Positions 41,676 through 49,752 of a stretch of DNA of 64,000 nucleotides are shown in pieces. Every line of letters begins with the position of its first letter. The stretch's first letter is position 1. The translations under genes were made by a program, and so were the position numbers. The notes under the pieces are model-generated. The model was not told where the DNA came from. It did no database searches and saw nothing but the letters and a program-made list of their open reading frames with translations. Where the stretch lies: the NCBI RefSeq assembly GCF_902506555.1, contig NZ_LR732707.1, positions 3,460,422 through 3,524,421 of the forward strand, in the 5' to 3' direction. Source of the DNA: Sphingorhabdus sp. 109 (GTDB taxonomy: Bacteria > Pseudomonadota > Alphaproteobacteria > Sphingomonadales > Sphingomonadaceae).

Positions 41676-43354
41676 TGAACCGGCGAGAGGCGCTGGGTAA
41701 GATTAACGCAACGCTAAAGGAACAAGGCTTCAGCGAAAAATCAGCGATTGTACTAGAATTCGAAGGACGGATAAGCGTTCATGGCAAACCAATCGATGTT
41801 GCGATTGAAATTCCTGACATTACATTTGTTAAACTTCCCAAAGTGAAATTGAAGGACCCGGCGCAACTCGACCCGGAAATCGTGGGGCATCTTTTTAACC
41901 GGGGCGACGGCGATTCAGGTATCTGCTATGCATCTGCTGTGGGACTACCCCTCGATATCTATGACCCGGGTGGATCGGTCTTACGCGTGCTAGAGCAAGC
42001 GAAAGTGGCAATGGAGGTTAATTACAAAGGCCGCGGTGTTGCAGAGGTCGCAGCTGAATATCAGGACTACTGGCGCGATGGTATTGAGTCATTTCGAATT
42101 CTGATCAAACGACCAACGAGTGATACTGCGACCCTCAAAACTAACTTTTATCGATTCAAAGCGAAAGGGATGACGCCGTTTTTGGGGTTACGAGATGTTG
42201 CGGAGTTTGGCGGCTTTTCGGCTGAAGAATTTTCCCATGGCCTACTCATTTTTAGCAATGAACCGCTTTCTCCCGTTGGAAAAATCAAGGTGCCACTCAC
42301 ACTTGAGCAATTTGAAATCTGGTTCCGAGGCCAACCTGGCTTCACGGACGCCGAGTATAGCCAAGCATTCGCTGCACTGGCAGCACGCAACATTGTGGCG
42401 ATAGACGCACCAAATTGCGTTTTGGGCGTCCGGCTGGATTTTCCAAGGGGACTAGAAATAGCCCTAAACACGATAAAAACTAGGAAGGCGAAGATCCCGG
42501 AGTTGATTGCCAATCGCAAATCAGAAATAAATCTAACGCGTTTTGGTGGCTTTTGGTGTGATCAAAAGACTTTGGCCGAAAGGAATCTTGTAGGTATGAA
42601 CACTTTGGCTGGGAAAAAGATTGCTCTAATTGGATGTGGTACACTCGGGAGCCATCTGGCCAAATTTCTTGTCCAAAGCGGGGCCGGGTTTGATGCTCCG
42701 TTATACCTTTTTGATGGTCAAGGGCTATCAGCAGGCAACGTCGGTCGCCACTACCTTGGTATTGGACAAATAGACAAAGCTAAAGCAGAAGCCCTGTGTG
42801 ATGAATTGAAGCGGTTTCATCCGGATATCGACGTTCGTGCGATTTGCCGAGACGTATTCGATGACTGGAATACGGCAAAAGATTGCGACTTGATTATTGA
42901 TGCGACCGGAGACTGGAATACCCAAAATGCTGTCAATGAAGCCTTTCTGAACGGCGAAGACGTCAAAGCTGAGGCGGTCTTATATAGCTGGATTTGTGGA
43001 AACGGAGCGGCCGCCCAAGGTTTCCTGAGCATCGTTGGCGATGGTTATTGTTTTCGCTGTCTCCGCCCGGATGCGGGCAAGAATTGGCGCTATACTGCTC
43101 TCAAGCCCAAATATGAGGAAATTATTGAGGAGGCTACTTGCGGGGACGGTGCATATTATCCTTATTCGGTAGCTGCACCGGCAATCGCCGCAGGACTATC
43201 TACCGAAATGATATTGGGATGGGCAAATGGTAAGCCCGGATCACGGCTTAAGACAATCGTGATTGATCATGAACGGGGCGCAGAGCGGCAGCCCACAACA
43301 CCTTCGCCTGCTGCGGCCTGCCCAGCCTGCGCTGCGAGGGATAGTGATGATTGA
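41675..43354 (+). CDS. cap2: CBASS Cap2: fused E2/E1 ubiquitin-transfer-like enzyme
   Basis: 559 residues. The N-terminal E2-like part has Cys84 in DSGICYASAVG. The C-terminal ThiF/E1 domain shows IGCGTLGSHLAKFLVQSGAG (ATP-binding, from about 319), FDGQGLSAGNVGRHYLG, LIIDATGDWNTQNAVNEAF and a second catalytic-type Cys489 in EEATCGDGAYYPYS. In type II CBASS, Cap2 joins the C-terminus of the cyclase to a target, which primes it. The middle of the protein (about residues 150-300) is less familiar and may be a linker specific to this branch. It overlaps Cap3 by eight bases. Confidence 0.87.
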   Translation: MNRREALGKINATLKEQGFSEKSAIVLEFEGRISVHGKPIDVAIEIPDITFVKLPKVKLKDPAQLDPEIVGHLFNRGDGDSGICYASAVGLPLDIYDPGGSVLRVLEQAKVAMEVNYKGRGVAEVAAEYQDYWRDGIESFRILIKRPTSDTATLKTNFYRFKAKGMTPFLGLRDVAEFGGFSAEEFSHGLLIFSNEPLSPVGKIKVPLTLEQFEIWFRGQPGFTDAEYSQAFAALAARNIVAIDAPNCVLGVRLDFPRGLEIALNTIKTRKAKIPELIANRKSEINLTRFGGFWCDQKTLAERNLVGMNTLAGKKIALIGCGTLGSHLAKFLVQSGAGFDAPLYLFDGQGLSAGNVGRHYLGIGQIDKAKAEALCDELKRFHPDIDVRAICRDVFDDWNTAKDCDLIIDATGDWNTQNAVNEAFLNGEDVKAEAVLYSWICGNGAAAQGFLSIVGDGYCFRCLRPDAGKNWRYTALKPKYEEIIEEATCGDGAYYPYSVAAPAIAAGLSTEMILGWANGKPGSRLKTIVIDHERGAERQPTTPSPAAACPACAARDSDD

Positions 43355-43814
43355 TGGCGTTTTGTTCGATCACCAAGTTTTGGAAATTATGCTGAAAGCG
43401 ACACGGCGCTATTCGCCCTTAGAAGCGGGTGGTTTGTTGCTGGGATTTCGAAAAGGGCGGCATCTCCATGTCATTGAGGCTACCACCCCTTATGCATGGG
43501 ACAGCCAGAGCAGAGTTTCGTTCATACGTTCACCCAAAGCACATCGAATGCGTGCGCTACGACTTTGGAAAGAGTCACATAAGCGCGTAGATTGGCTTGG
43601 CGAATGGCATAGTCATCCGGGTTTTTCTCCAAACCCGTCGGGTATTGATAATAGGAACTGGAAACAGCTTGTAAGGCATCACAAAGCACCAATGGTGTTT
43701 CCGATTTGCAACGGACGAACAACGGCTATTTGGCTTCAGCAATCAGTTAGATTTCGGCCTATTCGCTTCGAATTCACTCATCAAGACGCAAATGGTCAGC
43801 TGTTCGCTTCCTGA
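43347..43814 (+). CDS. cap3: CBASS Cap3: JAMM/MPN isopeptidase
   Basis: 155 residues from the ATG at 43,347 with GAGGG in front. The JAMM zinc-protease motif is complete: Glu26 in LEAGGLLLG, then HSHP (His88, His90), Ser98 and Asp101 in SPNPSGID. Cap3 cuts the cyclase from its conjugates and so reverses Cap2. Together with Cap2 and the cyclase it makes this a full type II CBASS operon. The C-terminal half continues in beta strands (MVFPICNGRTTAIWLQQ). Confidence 0.88.
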   Translation: MIDGVLFDHQVLEIMLKATRRYSPLEAGGLLLGFRKGRHLHVIEATTPYAWDSQSRVSFIRSPKAHRMRALRLWKESHKRVDWLGEWHSHPGFSPNPSGIDNRNWKQLVRHHKAPMVFPICNGRTTAIWLQQSVRFRPIRFEFTHQDANGQLFAS

Positions 43815-44089
43815 CTTCTCGTTTCAGAAACATCTTCGAATAAGGAAGGTCTAAACAGGGCTCTAGCGCTGTGTAAGTCCCAGACTTTTCGTTTGTTGAT
43901 CAAAGATTTGGGAGTTGACGAAGGTGGAAGATCAATTGGCAAATATCGACATTAAAATGCACAGATCAGGATCAAGATCTGCCCGGAAAAAACCGACGGA
44001 GTTACATGCTGCCGATTGACCGAGTTGTATTATTAAATTGAACAGTTACAGTCGGTTTCTTTGTAGTTCGTTAGGGGTGGATTCTTGGA
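43815..44089. other. Spacer between CBASS and HXS operons
   Basis: AT-rich spacer of 275 bp. I looked for a small gene like hxsD here and found no frame with a convincing start. It probably carries the HXS promoter; AGGGGTGG lies 13 bases before the ATG at 44,090. Confidence 0.5.
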
Positions 44090-45502
44090 ATGGAGGAATT
44101 GGACGGTCTTCCGAATTTAAGATCGCGCACAGTTTCCGATCGTCACATTTTTGCAAATGAAGAAGGTCGTTTTTTTAAAGGTCAACATGACCTGCTGAGC
44201 CGGATCGGTAGCAATGAGTTATCTGATCAGGAACTGAAGTTCCTGCAAAAGCGACATCTTATAAAAAGCAGTAAGTTGGTAAAGCATGCGTCGCTATTCG
44301 CTCAGGCACGTCGCAAGACAAACGTTGAAGGTTTGGAATATCTTATTTTGGTCCCCACGTTACGTTGTAACCTCGCTTGCAGCTATTGTCAGGTTTCGCG
44401 GGCCAATGAGAATGCCGAAGGCTATGATTGGGATGAAGCGACACTCGGACAAATAACTGGCTTGATCAAACAGTTTTCAGGGCGGTCACTCAAGATCGAG
44501 TTTCAGGGCGGTGAACCCACATTGAGACCGGATCTTATAAGTGCAGTCCTAGACGCAGGATCACATATTCCCGACATGACAGCCGTGATATGTACCAATT
44601 TGCAGCGACTTGATGAAGAAATCTTGACTATTTTCAATAGAGAGAATGTACAAATTAGCACGTCGTTGGATGGTTCGTTAATTACTCACAAGGCTCAAAG
44701 AACTCAAGATGATGCATCCACTTCACAATTCGAAAGAAACTTGAGTTTAGTTCTCAAGCGATATGGCCCAGGCAAAATTTCCGCGTTACCAACTGTCAAT
44801 CCGAATGATCCTCCCGAGATTGATAGCCTTGTAGAGGCATTCGTTTCGCGCGGTTTTACGAGCATTTATCTGCGACCAATCAACTATCAAGGCTTTGCCA
44901 GAAAACAACACCCGGAATCCATCGAACAATCAGGTCATTGGGGTGCGTATTATTCAAAATTCATCCACAGGCTCATTGCGAGAAATTGGGACAATCGCGA
45001 TCAAGTGATTGAAGAGACTTATTTCAGTCATTGTTTGAATCGAATTTTCAAGCCAGGCCTTGATAGACATGTGGACCTGCGTAGCCCCAATCCCGTCGGC
45101 GTAGATTATATTGTCGTTGATTTTGATGGCAAGATTTACCCAACAGATGAGGCTCGCATGCTTTCACGATCGGGGATTATTGATTTGACCATAGGCGATA
45201 TAGCTACCGGCTGGGATTCTCCAGAACGACGAGCACTCAACGAAGCATCGACAAATGCAGATGATCCAGATTGTCAAAATTGCGTCTACCAGCCCTATTG
45301 TGGACGCGACATAATCGACGATATTTCAAGATATGGCCGGATCGACCTACGCAGACACGAGACAAACTTCTGCAAGCGCCACATGAGTATTTTCGATTTG
45401 GCTTTTTCTCTGATTTATTCAAATGAAGATGCAGTCCAATATTCGTTGCGTCACTGGCTAGGGTTGAGTGGAGATTCAATTACATTGGGCGAGTCAATAT
45501 GA
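44090..45502 (+). CDS. hxsB: His-Xaa-Ser system radical SAM maturase HxsB
   Basis: 470 residues. The radical SAM cluster motif CNLACSYC (Cys93, Cys97, Cys100) is followed by GGEPTLRPDL and by the SAM-binding beta strands of the TIM barrel. The C-terminal part has further cysteines, DCQNCVYQPYCG and CKRH, that resemble a SPASM/Twitch auxiliary cluster domain, the hallmark of enzymes that modify ribosomally made peptides. The pairing with HxsC and an HXS-repeat protein identifies the family. It overlaps hxsC by four bases (ATGA). The chemistry of HXS enzymes is not known to me. Confidence 0.85.
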   Translation: MEELDGLPNLRSRTVSDRHIFANEEGRFFKGQHDLLSRIGSNELSDQELKFLQKRHLIKSSKLVKHASLFAQARRKTNVEGLEYLILVPTLRCNLACSYCQVSRANENAEGYDWDEATLGQITGLIKQFSGRSLKIEFQGGEPTLRPDLISAVLDAGSHIPDMTAVICTNLQRLDEEILTIFNRENVQISTSLDGSLITHKAQRTQDDASTSQFERNLSLVLKRYGPGKISALPTVNPNDPPEIDSLVEAFVSRGFTSIYLRPINYQGFARKQHPESIEQSGHWGAYYSKFIHRLIARNWDNRDQVIEETYFSHCLNRIFKPGLDRHVDLRSPNPVGVDYIVVDFDGKIYPTDEARMLSRSGIIDLTIGDIATGWDSPERRALNEASTNADDPDCQNCVYQPYCGRDIIDDISRYGRIDLRRHETNFCKRHMSIFDLAFSLIYSNEDAVQYSLRHWLGLSGDSITLGESI

Positions 45503-46575
45503 TCCCGCTAATGCTTCCCGCAGTTTCGGATGCCGAGAAACCATTCGTAACTCGATTGTCGAAAAACCGGACAGATTCTCCATGGGAAAGTTGGTGCATC
45601 GAAAGTAGCGAGAGTCAATCGGTGTTCAGCGGCGAGAACGGATTGTTCCAGATCGTTGGACCCGGAATTCAAGACTTGGATGGTGATATCGTAATTGTGA
45701 CGCCTGCTGCGGGCAATGCAGAGCGCATTATAAGGGCTGGTTCCACTCAAAATTCACTGTTAGTCACCGAACGCTGTGATCAACTATGTGTGATGTGCTC
45801 CCAGCCGCCAAAGAAAACCCATCACGACCGCTTCGGTCTATTTGTTCAGGCCTGTCTTTTAGCTGACAACGGCATAACAATCGGAATTACCGGCGGGGAA
45901 CCGACGTTGTATAAACAGGAGGTTTTTCAACTTCTCGAAACGGTGTTGAAAGCACGTCCGGATTTGAAATTTCATGTCCTTACCAATGGCCAACATTTTG
46001 AAACAAGCGACATCAGTCAATTGCGTCAGGAACTGTTCCGAAAGGTTGTTTGGGGAATCCCGTTATATTCCAATGATGCCGCTGAACATGATGAAATCGT
46101 TGCTAAAACAGGAGCGTATGAGCGATTGCATCAGAGTTTTGATACGTTGCTTTTGTCCGGCGCTAAAATTGAACTTAGAACTGTTGTGCTTCAAACCAAT
46201 CTCAATTCGTTCCCCGCTCTCGCGCGGCATATTGCAGGCTTGCTGCACTTTATCGAGCAATGGTCCGTGATGCAGCTAGAAAATATCGGTTTTGCAAGAA
46301 ATAGATGGGACTCTCTTTACGTCGACTTTCGTAAGAGTTTCAATCCAATTGCCCAATCACTGGATGTCGCTTCTTTATTCGGTATACCAACAAAGCTATT
46401 CAACGTGCCGCTTTGTCATTTGCCAGAATTTCATCGCAATTTTGCTGTAAATTCAATATCTGACTGGAAACAGCGTTTTGGGGAAAAGTGTTTGATGTGC
46501 AGCAAGAAGGAAACTTGTTCTGGATTTTTTGAATGGCATCCTGCCGAAATGCTCGATGAAGTTTCTCCATTATGA
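45499..46575 (+). CDS. hxsC: His-Xaa-Ser system radical SAM maturase HxsC
   Basis: 358 residues. The cluster motif is CDQLCVMC (Cys93, Cys97, Cys100), then GITGGEPTLYKQEVF and FHVLTNGQHFE. Near the C-terminus lies another cysteine group, CLMCSKKETC, possibly for a second cluster. The first 80 residues are unlike common radical SAM proteins. It overlaps hxsB and hxsA by four bases each, so the three are made in step. Its partner HxsB is a second radical SAM enzyme, and the pair probably acts on the same target protein. Confidence 0.85.
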   Translation: MIPLMLPAVSDAEKPFVTRLSKNRTDSPWESWCIESSESQSVFSGENGLFQIVGPGIQDLDGDIVIVTPAAGNAERIIRAGSTQNSLLVTERCDQLCVMCSQPPKKTHHDRFGLFVQACLLADNGITIGITGGEPTLYKQEVFQLLETVLKARPDLKFHVLTNGQHFETSDISQLRQELFRKVVWGIPLYSNDAAEHDEIVAKTGAYERLHQSFDTLLLSGAKIELRTVVLQTNLNSFPALARHIAGLLHFIEQWSVMQLENIGFARNRWDSLYVDFRKSFNPIAQSLDVASLFGIPTKLFNVPLCHLPEFHRNFAVNSISDWKQRFGEKCLMCSKKETCSGFFEWHPAEMLDEVSPL

Positions 46576-47147
46576 GTAAACGAAAGTTTCTGATTTCCTC
46601 GTTGGCAATGGCCGGCATTATGCCTTTTCCAACTGCACAATCTGCTGCAACTAACAATATCGCTTCCGGTGGAAAAGATCCTGAAGGCGATGCTGTTATC
46701 AAGAGGTTTGCACAAGAACATTCTTTCCAGCTAGCACAGCATAGATCCCACTCAAGCCATTCGTCGCATAGTAGCCATCGGTCCGGGGCCAGCGGTAGGG
46801 TTAAGTCTCCAGTATATACACCTCCCCCGATCCGCCGTCCGAAAACGACCCCTGCGCCTAAGCCATCGCGCAATACGAGGAGTACGCCGCCAAGTTCGGT
46901 GCTTCCTCAATCTCCCGCAATTGCTCCAAATACGTTCTTTAAACCCCAGGATGACGCGATAAAAAACGTTGTAAGACGCGTTCAGATTGGCCTGAAATCC
47001 TATGGATACTATACCGGGTTAATCGACGGAATTGCAGGTTCGGGAACTCGCGCTGCGTTGGTTAAATTCCAGACAGACTTTGACCTCAAGGTAACAGGCA
47101 CAATCACTCCAGAAGTTTTGGATGCATTTAAAATTGTTGCGGAATAG
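46572..47147 (+). CDS. hxsA: HxsA: His-Xaa-Ser repeat protein, putative target of modification
   Basis: 191 residues. An N-terminal signal peptide (MSKRKFLISSLAMAGIMPFP) is followed by the repeat HRSHSSHSSHSSHRS, five H-x-S units encoded at 46,740-46,784, then a Pro/Thr-rich linker and a C-terminal peptidoglycan-binding domain (VQIGLKSYGYYTGLIDGIAG, then LVKFQTDFDLKVTGTITPEV). The repeats use different Ser codons (TCC, AGC, TCG, TCA, AGT), which points to selection on the protein rather than DNA slippage. The His-rich strip could bind metal after modification. Its export and wall anchoring indicate that it acts in the periplasm. Confidence 0.87.
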   Translation: MSKRKFLISSLAMAGIMPFPTAQSAATNNIASGGKDPEGDAVIKRFAQEHSFQLAQHRSHSSHSSHSSHRSGASGRVKSPVYTPPPIRRPKTTPAPKPSRNTRSTPPSSVLPQSPAIAPNTFFKPQDDAIKNVVRRVQIGLKSYGYYTGLIDGIAGSGTRAALVKFQTDFDLKVTGTITPEVLDAFKIVAE

Positions 47148-47520
47148 AATTACTACTCATTTGATCGTGCTTCTCATTGGTGTCGCAATGGCCTGGGTAG
47201 CTATGCCGATTTGGCGTCAGGCAGTGATGTTTGCAAATCAATCGGAATATGGAGCGCTTGTGGAAAAATGCGACGTTGCCATGAGAGATCATTTACAAGC
47301 GCGGCAACGTAGCGCCCAAAGGTCTTCGGATGATGTTGGCAGCGAACTCTATTCAGCTGAAGTTGGATTGCTCATCTGTCAGGACTACGATTTATATCAG
47401 AAACGTTTGATGCAGTGGGGTTTGAGGGAAAATGAGTTAGCTAAAATGCGATTGTTAGCCGTAGAAGAGCGAAGTACCGATCTGGAAGAAGTTGTCGCAA
47501 CCCATGAAATTCGATTTTAA
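47122..47520 (+). CDS. Small membrane-anchored HXS-associated protein
   Basis: 132 residues: an N-terminal membrane helix (HLIVLLIGVAMAWVAMPIW), then a soluble helical part with two cysteines (VEKCDVAM and LICQDYDLYQ) and WGLRENELAKMRLLAVEERS. It matches my recollection of the small protein family assigned to HXS loci (TIGR03982), which I cannot check. It overlaps hxsA by 26 bases and the MauG-like gene by 17. Possible electron-transfer or assembly partner. Confidence 0.7.
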   Translation: MHLKLLRNRITTHLIVLLIGVAMAWVAMPIWRQAVMFANQSEYGALVEKCDVAMRDHLQARQRSAQRSSDDVGSELYSAEVGLLICQDYDLYQKRLMQWGLRENELAKMRLLAVEERSTDLEEVVATHEIRF

Positions 47521-48760
47521 GTTACTTTTCTACCTGCTGCTCATTCCATTGACCAGCGCTTGTGAACAACAATCATCTGGAAGCTATACTCAAGAAAAAA
47601 TGGGTCCGGCAACGGACACGCTGAGAATCGAAACTTTGCGGAAAGCCTCAATTCAAAATGGTTTTGTATCTGTTGGCGCACTGCAATCGAAGACAGATAG
47701 TGCCAAACGTAGTATTGGCGGAAAGCTATTTGCTTCAAAAACGCTAAGTTTAAATGGCAATATTTCTTGCCAGGACTGCCATCTAGATAAATTCGGGTCA
47801 GTCGACGGTCTGCCCAATGCAGTTGGTGCAGGTGCATCGGGCGAAGGCGGTGCTCGAATGGCAAGCGGTGGCCAGATTATTCCGCGCAATGTTTTGCCGC
47901 TTTGGGGGCGTGGCGGACCTAACTTTGATACTTTTTTCTGGGATGGCAAAGTACAATCTGAAAACGGGGTAGTGGTGAGCCAGTTTGGTGATTTTGCTCC
48001 ATCTTCTGACCCTTTGGTAGTGGCTGTGCACCTCCCTTTTGTAGAGCTTCGCGAAATGATAGCCGATACCCCGGAGGTTCGTAAAGACCTAGTGACGGAG
48101 GATGTTGGATCGGCAGAAGTGGTTTTCAATACACTTGCCGGTAGAGTCAGACAAGATCCAGACTTGGGCATTCAATTGGCAAAGGCTTACCAAAAACCGT
48201 TAGAAAACCTTACCTTTAGTGAAATCGGTGATGCTGTAGCTCAGTTCATTCGGCATAATTTCCGAGTTAAGAAAACGAAACTCCATCGGTTTGTATTTGA
48301 AAATGGCCCAATCACGCAAAATGAATTGAACGGCGGCATAACTTTCTATGGAAGAGGTCGATGTGCATCGTGTCACAACGGCCCGTACTTTTCGGATTTT
48401 GATTTCCATTCAATTCCATTTCCTCAATTAGGCTTTGGAAAAAACGGCTTTGGCAATGATGAGGGGCGTTACAATGTGACGTTTAACCCTTCTGATCGTT
48501 TTTTGTTTCGGACGCCACCTCTTTACAACGCGACCAAGACTTCTCCTTATGGCCATTCCGGATCGCTTCGAACTTTGGATGAGGCAATTGTCGCTCACTT
48601 TGATCCACTGAGAGTGGCGAACTTTCAAAAAATGAGCATCCAAGAGCGATCAAATTTTTACCGAAGAATGAAAGCTGCTCCCGAAGATACTGTCCCAACG
48701 ACATTATCCGATACTGAGGTCAAAGAACTGGTAGCGTTTATCTCAATGCTCGATTTTTGA
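47504..48760 (+). CDS. MauG-like di-haem cytochrome c peroxidase, lipoprotein
   Basis: 418 residues from the ATG at 47,504. A lipobox-like sequence, LTSAC, follows the signal helix. Two haem c motifs are present: CQDCH at about residues 87-91 and CASCHNG further on, with FTHHNFRVK-like and FRTPPLYNATKTSPYGHSGS regions as in bacterial di-haem peroxidases. The MauG branch of this family oxidises protein residues after translation, for instance making a tryptophan-derived quinone. Its place as the last gene of the operon suggests that it completes the modification of HxsA (inference). Confidence 0.85.
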   Translation: MKFDFKLLFYLLLIPLTSACEQQSSGSYTQEKMGPATDTLRIETLRKASIQNGFVSVGALQSKTDSAKRSIGGKLFASKTLSLNGNISCQDCHLDKFGSVDGLPNAVGAGASGEGGARMASGGQIIPRNVLPLWGRGGPNFDTFFWDGKVQSENGVVVSQFGDFAPSSDPLVVAVHLPFVELREMIADTPEVRKDLVTEDVGSAEVVFNTLAGRVRQDPDLGIQLAKAYQKPLENLTFSEIGDAVAQFIRHNFRVKKTKLHRFVFENGPITQNELNGGITFYGRGRCASCHNGPYFSDFDFHSIPFPQLGFGKNGFGNDEGRYNVTFNPSDRFLFRTPPLYNATKTSPYGHSGSLRTLDEAIVAHFDPLRVANFQKMSIQERSNFYRRMKAAPEDTVPTTLSDTEVKELVAFISMLDF

Positions 48761-48785
48761 AATAGCATACATCCCACCTGCGAGA

Positions 48786-48878
48786 TTAAAGCAATTTTTG
48801 AACCAGGTTACAAAGCGGCCAGCCGATAATCATCCAGGCGAAGAAGCAAACTTCCGTGCTAAACAATAAATTTGCCAT
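48786..48878 (-). CDS. Possible 30-residue hydrophobic micropeptide
   Basis: A short frame, starting MANLLFSTEVCFFAWM and ending NLVQKLL, would form one membrane helix. There is no strong ribosome-binding site and it lies 22 bp behind the nuclease gene. Such a frame can arise by chance; I list it because the segment is otherwise empty. Confidence 0.15.
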   Translation of the reverse strand: MANLLFSTEVCFFAWMIIGWPLCNLVQKLL

Positions 48879-48900
48879 TCTTGTTTGCAAGGAGACCCGA

Positions 48901-49335
48901 CTATCCATCACAGCGGTGCGTCTTCCAATATTTGTCCCATCGCAGCGCCCAACCACCTTTAGTCATCGCACACGAAAGATCTCCAGATTTGGGTGATATG
49001 CACCAGGCAGCGGTTCGAGAACCCCCTGCGCGACCATCGGAACGGCAAATCATCTTGGGACCGGACACCAGGATATGTCCTTCTCTTGATTTTCCGGTGG
49101 GTTTTCCCACCAGTTTTACTAGTGCATCCCTTGCGGCAATAGCGCTCGACTCGGGGCAAGGATGACCGCTTGTGCAAGAACCATCCATCTCACGCGCAGC
49201 GATGCCAGACAATCTCACTCTAGGTCCTTCCGCACACCAGATAGGTCCATCACCGTCCCAGACACGGATGGGCGTACATTCAAAGGTTTCGCCAGCCGCG
49301 ACGATGCTTGCGCCAAGTAAAAGTAGTTCAATCAA
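48901..49335 (-). CDS. Secreted thermonuclease-like (SNase) protein
   Basis: 144 residues. Begins with a TTG after an in-frame stop codon, giving a short signal sequence (ELLLLGASIVAAG). The SNase pattern is visible in IRVWDGDGPIWC, RVRLSGIAAREMD and the C-terminal GWALRWDKYWKTHRC. Six or more cysteines indicate a disulfide-bonded periplasmic form. Such small nucleases are frequent in conjugative regions of sphingomonads, where they may clear DNA at the cell surface; the role is inferred. Confidence 0.75.
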   Translation of the reverse strand: MIELLLLGASIVAAGETFECTPIRVWDGDGPIWCAEGPRVRLSGIAAREMDGSCTSGHPCPESSAIAARDALVKLVGKPTGKSREGHILVSGPKMICRSDGRAGGSRTAAWCISPKSGDLSCAMTKGGWALRWDKYWKTHRCDG

Positions 49336-49482
49336 TTCCAGATGTCTCCGTCGCGGTGCTCAATGGCAGGTAAGTTTCTGGATAATGAGGCGTTCGGCCA
49401 CAAACTCAAGTCTCATTATGTTGTTGGCCGCTTTTGCACAGTGCTTTTTCAAAATGACTATCCTCTCGTTTTCGGTTATGCT

Positions 49483-49518
49483 GAAGAGAAGAGGGGGCTT
49501 GGTCCTTACCGAACCAAG
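49483..49518 (+). promoter_or_regulatory. Purine-rich leader motif (71-residue gene)
   Basis: Begins GAAGAGAAGAGGGGGCTTGG and ends CGAACCAAG, 17 bases before the ATG at 49,536. It has the core GGGGCTTGG as in the copy at 26,359. Confidence 0.6.
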
Positions 49519-49535
49519 AACTTGGAGTAGGAAAA

Positions 49536-49751
49536 ATGACCGAGGATAAAAAGACTCAATCTGTTGACGAAAAAAACTGGCCCGGCTTATCGGAGCTTGA
49601 TCGTGCACTCGCGGAGGACAGCTTGACCGCTTATACTTGGAAAAAGACTTGGCGTGATCCTTGGGGACGTTTTGGATTGATCGTATTCTTCATAGCTTTC
49701 CTAGCTTTCGCAATATTTGTCGCAATTTACGATGGTCTCATCCAAATCTAA
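49536..49751 (+). CDS. Small single-span membrane protein
   Basis: 71 residues: a charged N-terminal half (TEDKKTQSVDEKNWPGLSEL) and one C-terminal transmembrane helix (GLIVFFIAFLAFAIFVAIYD). It is convergent with traG and ends two bases from it. A leader of the recurring type is found in front, so it probably belongs to the plasmid backbone regulon. Function unknown; entry exclusion or T4SS assembly are possibilities suggested only by location. Confidence 0.65.
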   Translation: MTEDKKTQSVDEKNWPGLSELDRALAEDSLTAYTWKKTWRDPWGRFGLIVFFIAFLAFAIFVAIYDGLIQI

Positions 49752-49752
49752 A

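Noticed and set aside
43815-44089. A hidden hxsD gene before hxsB
   Set aside because: All frames are interrupted or lack a start; nothing of the expected size fits in 275 bp.
46740-46784. Short tandem repeat that might be a slippage-prone microsatellite or a CRISPR-like array
   Set aside because: The units encode His-Xaa-Ser in frame with varied codons; DNA repeats are imperfect and there are no spacers.
48872-49165. Plus-strand frame of 97 residues over the nuclease gene
   Set aside because: The minus strand encodes an SNase-like protein with a signal sequence; the plus frame has no family pattern or ribosome-binding site.
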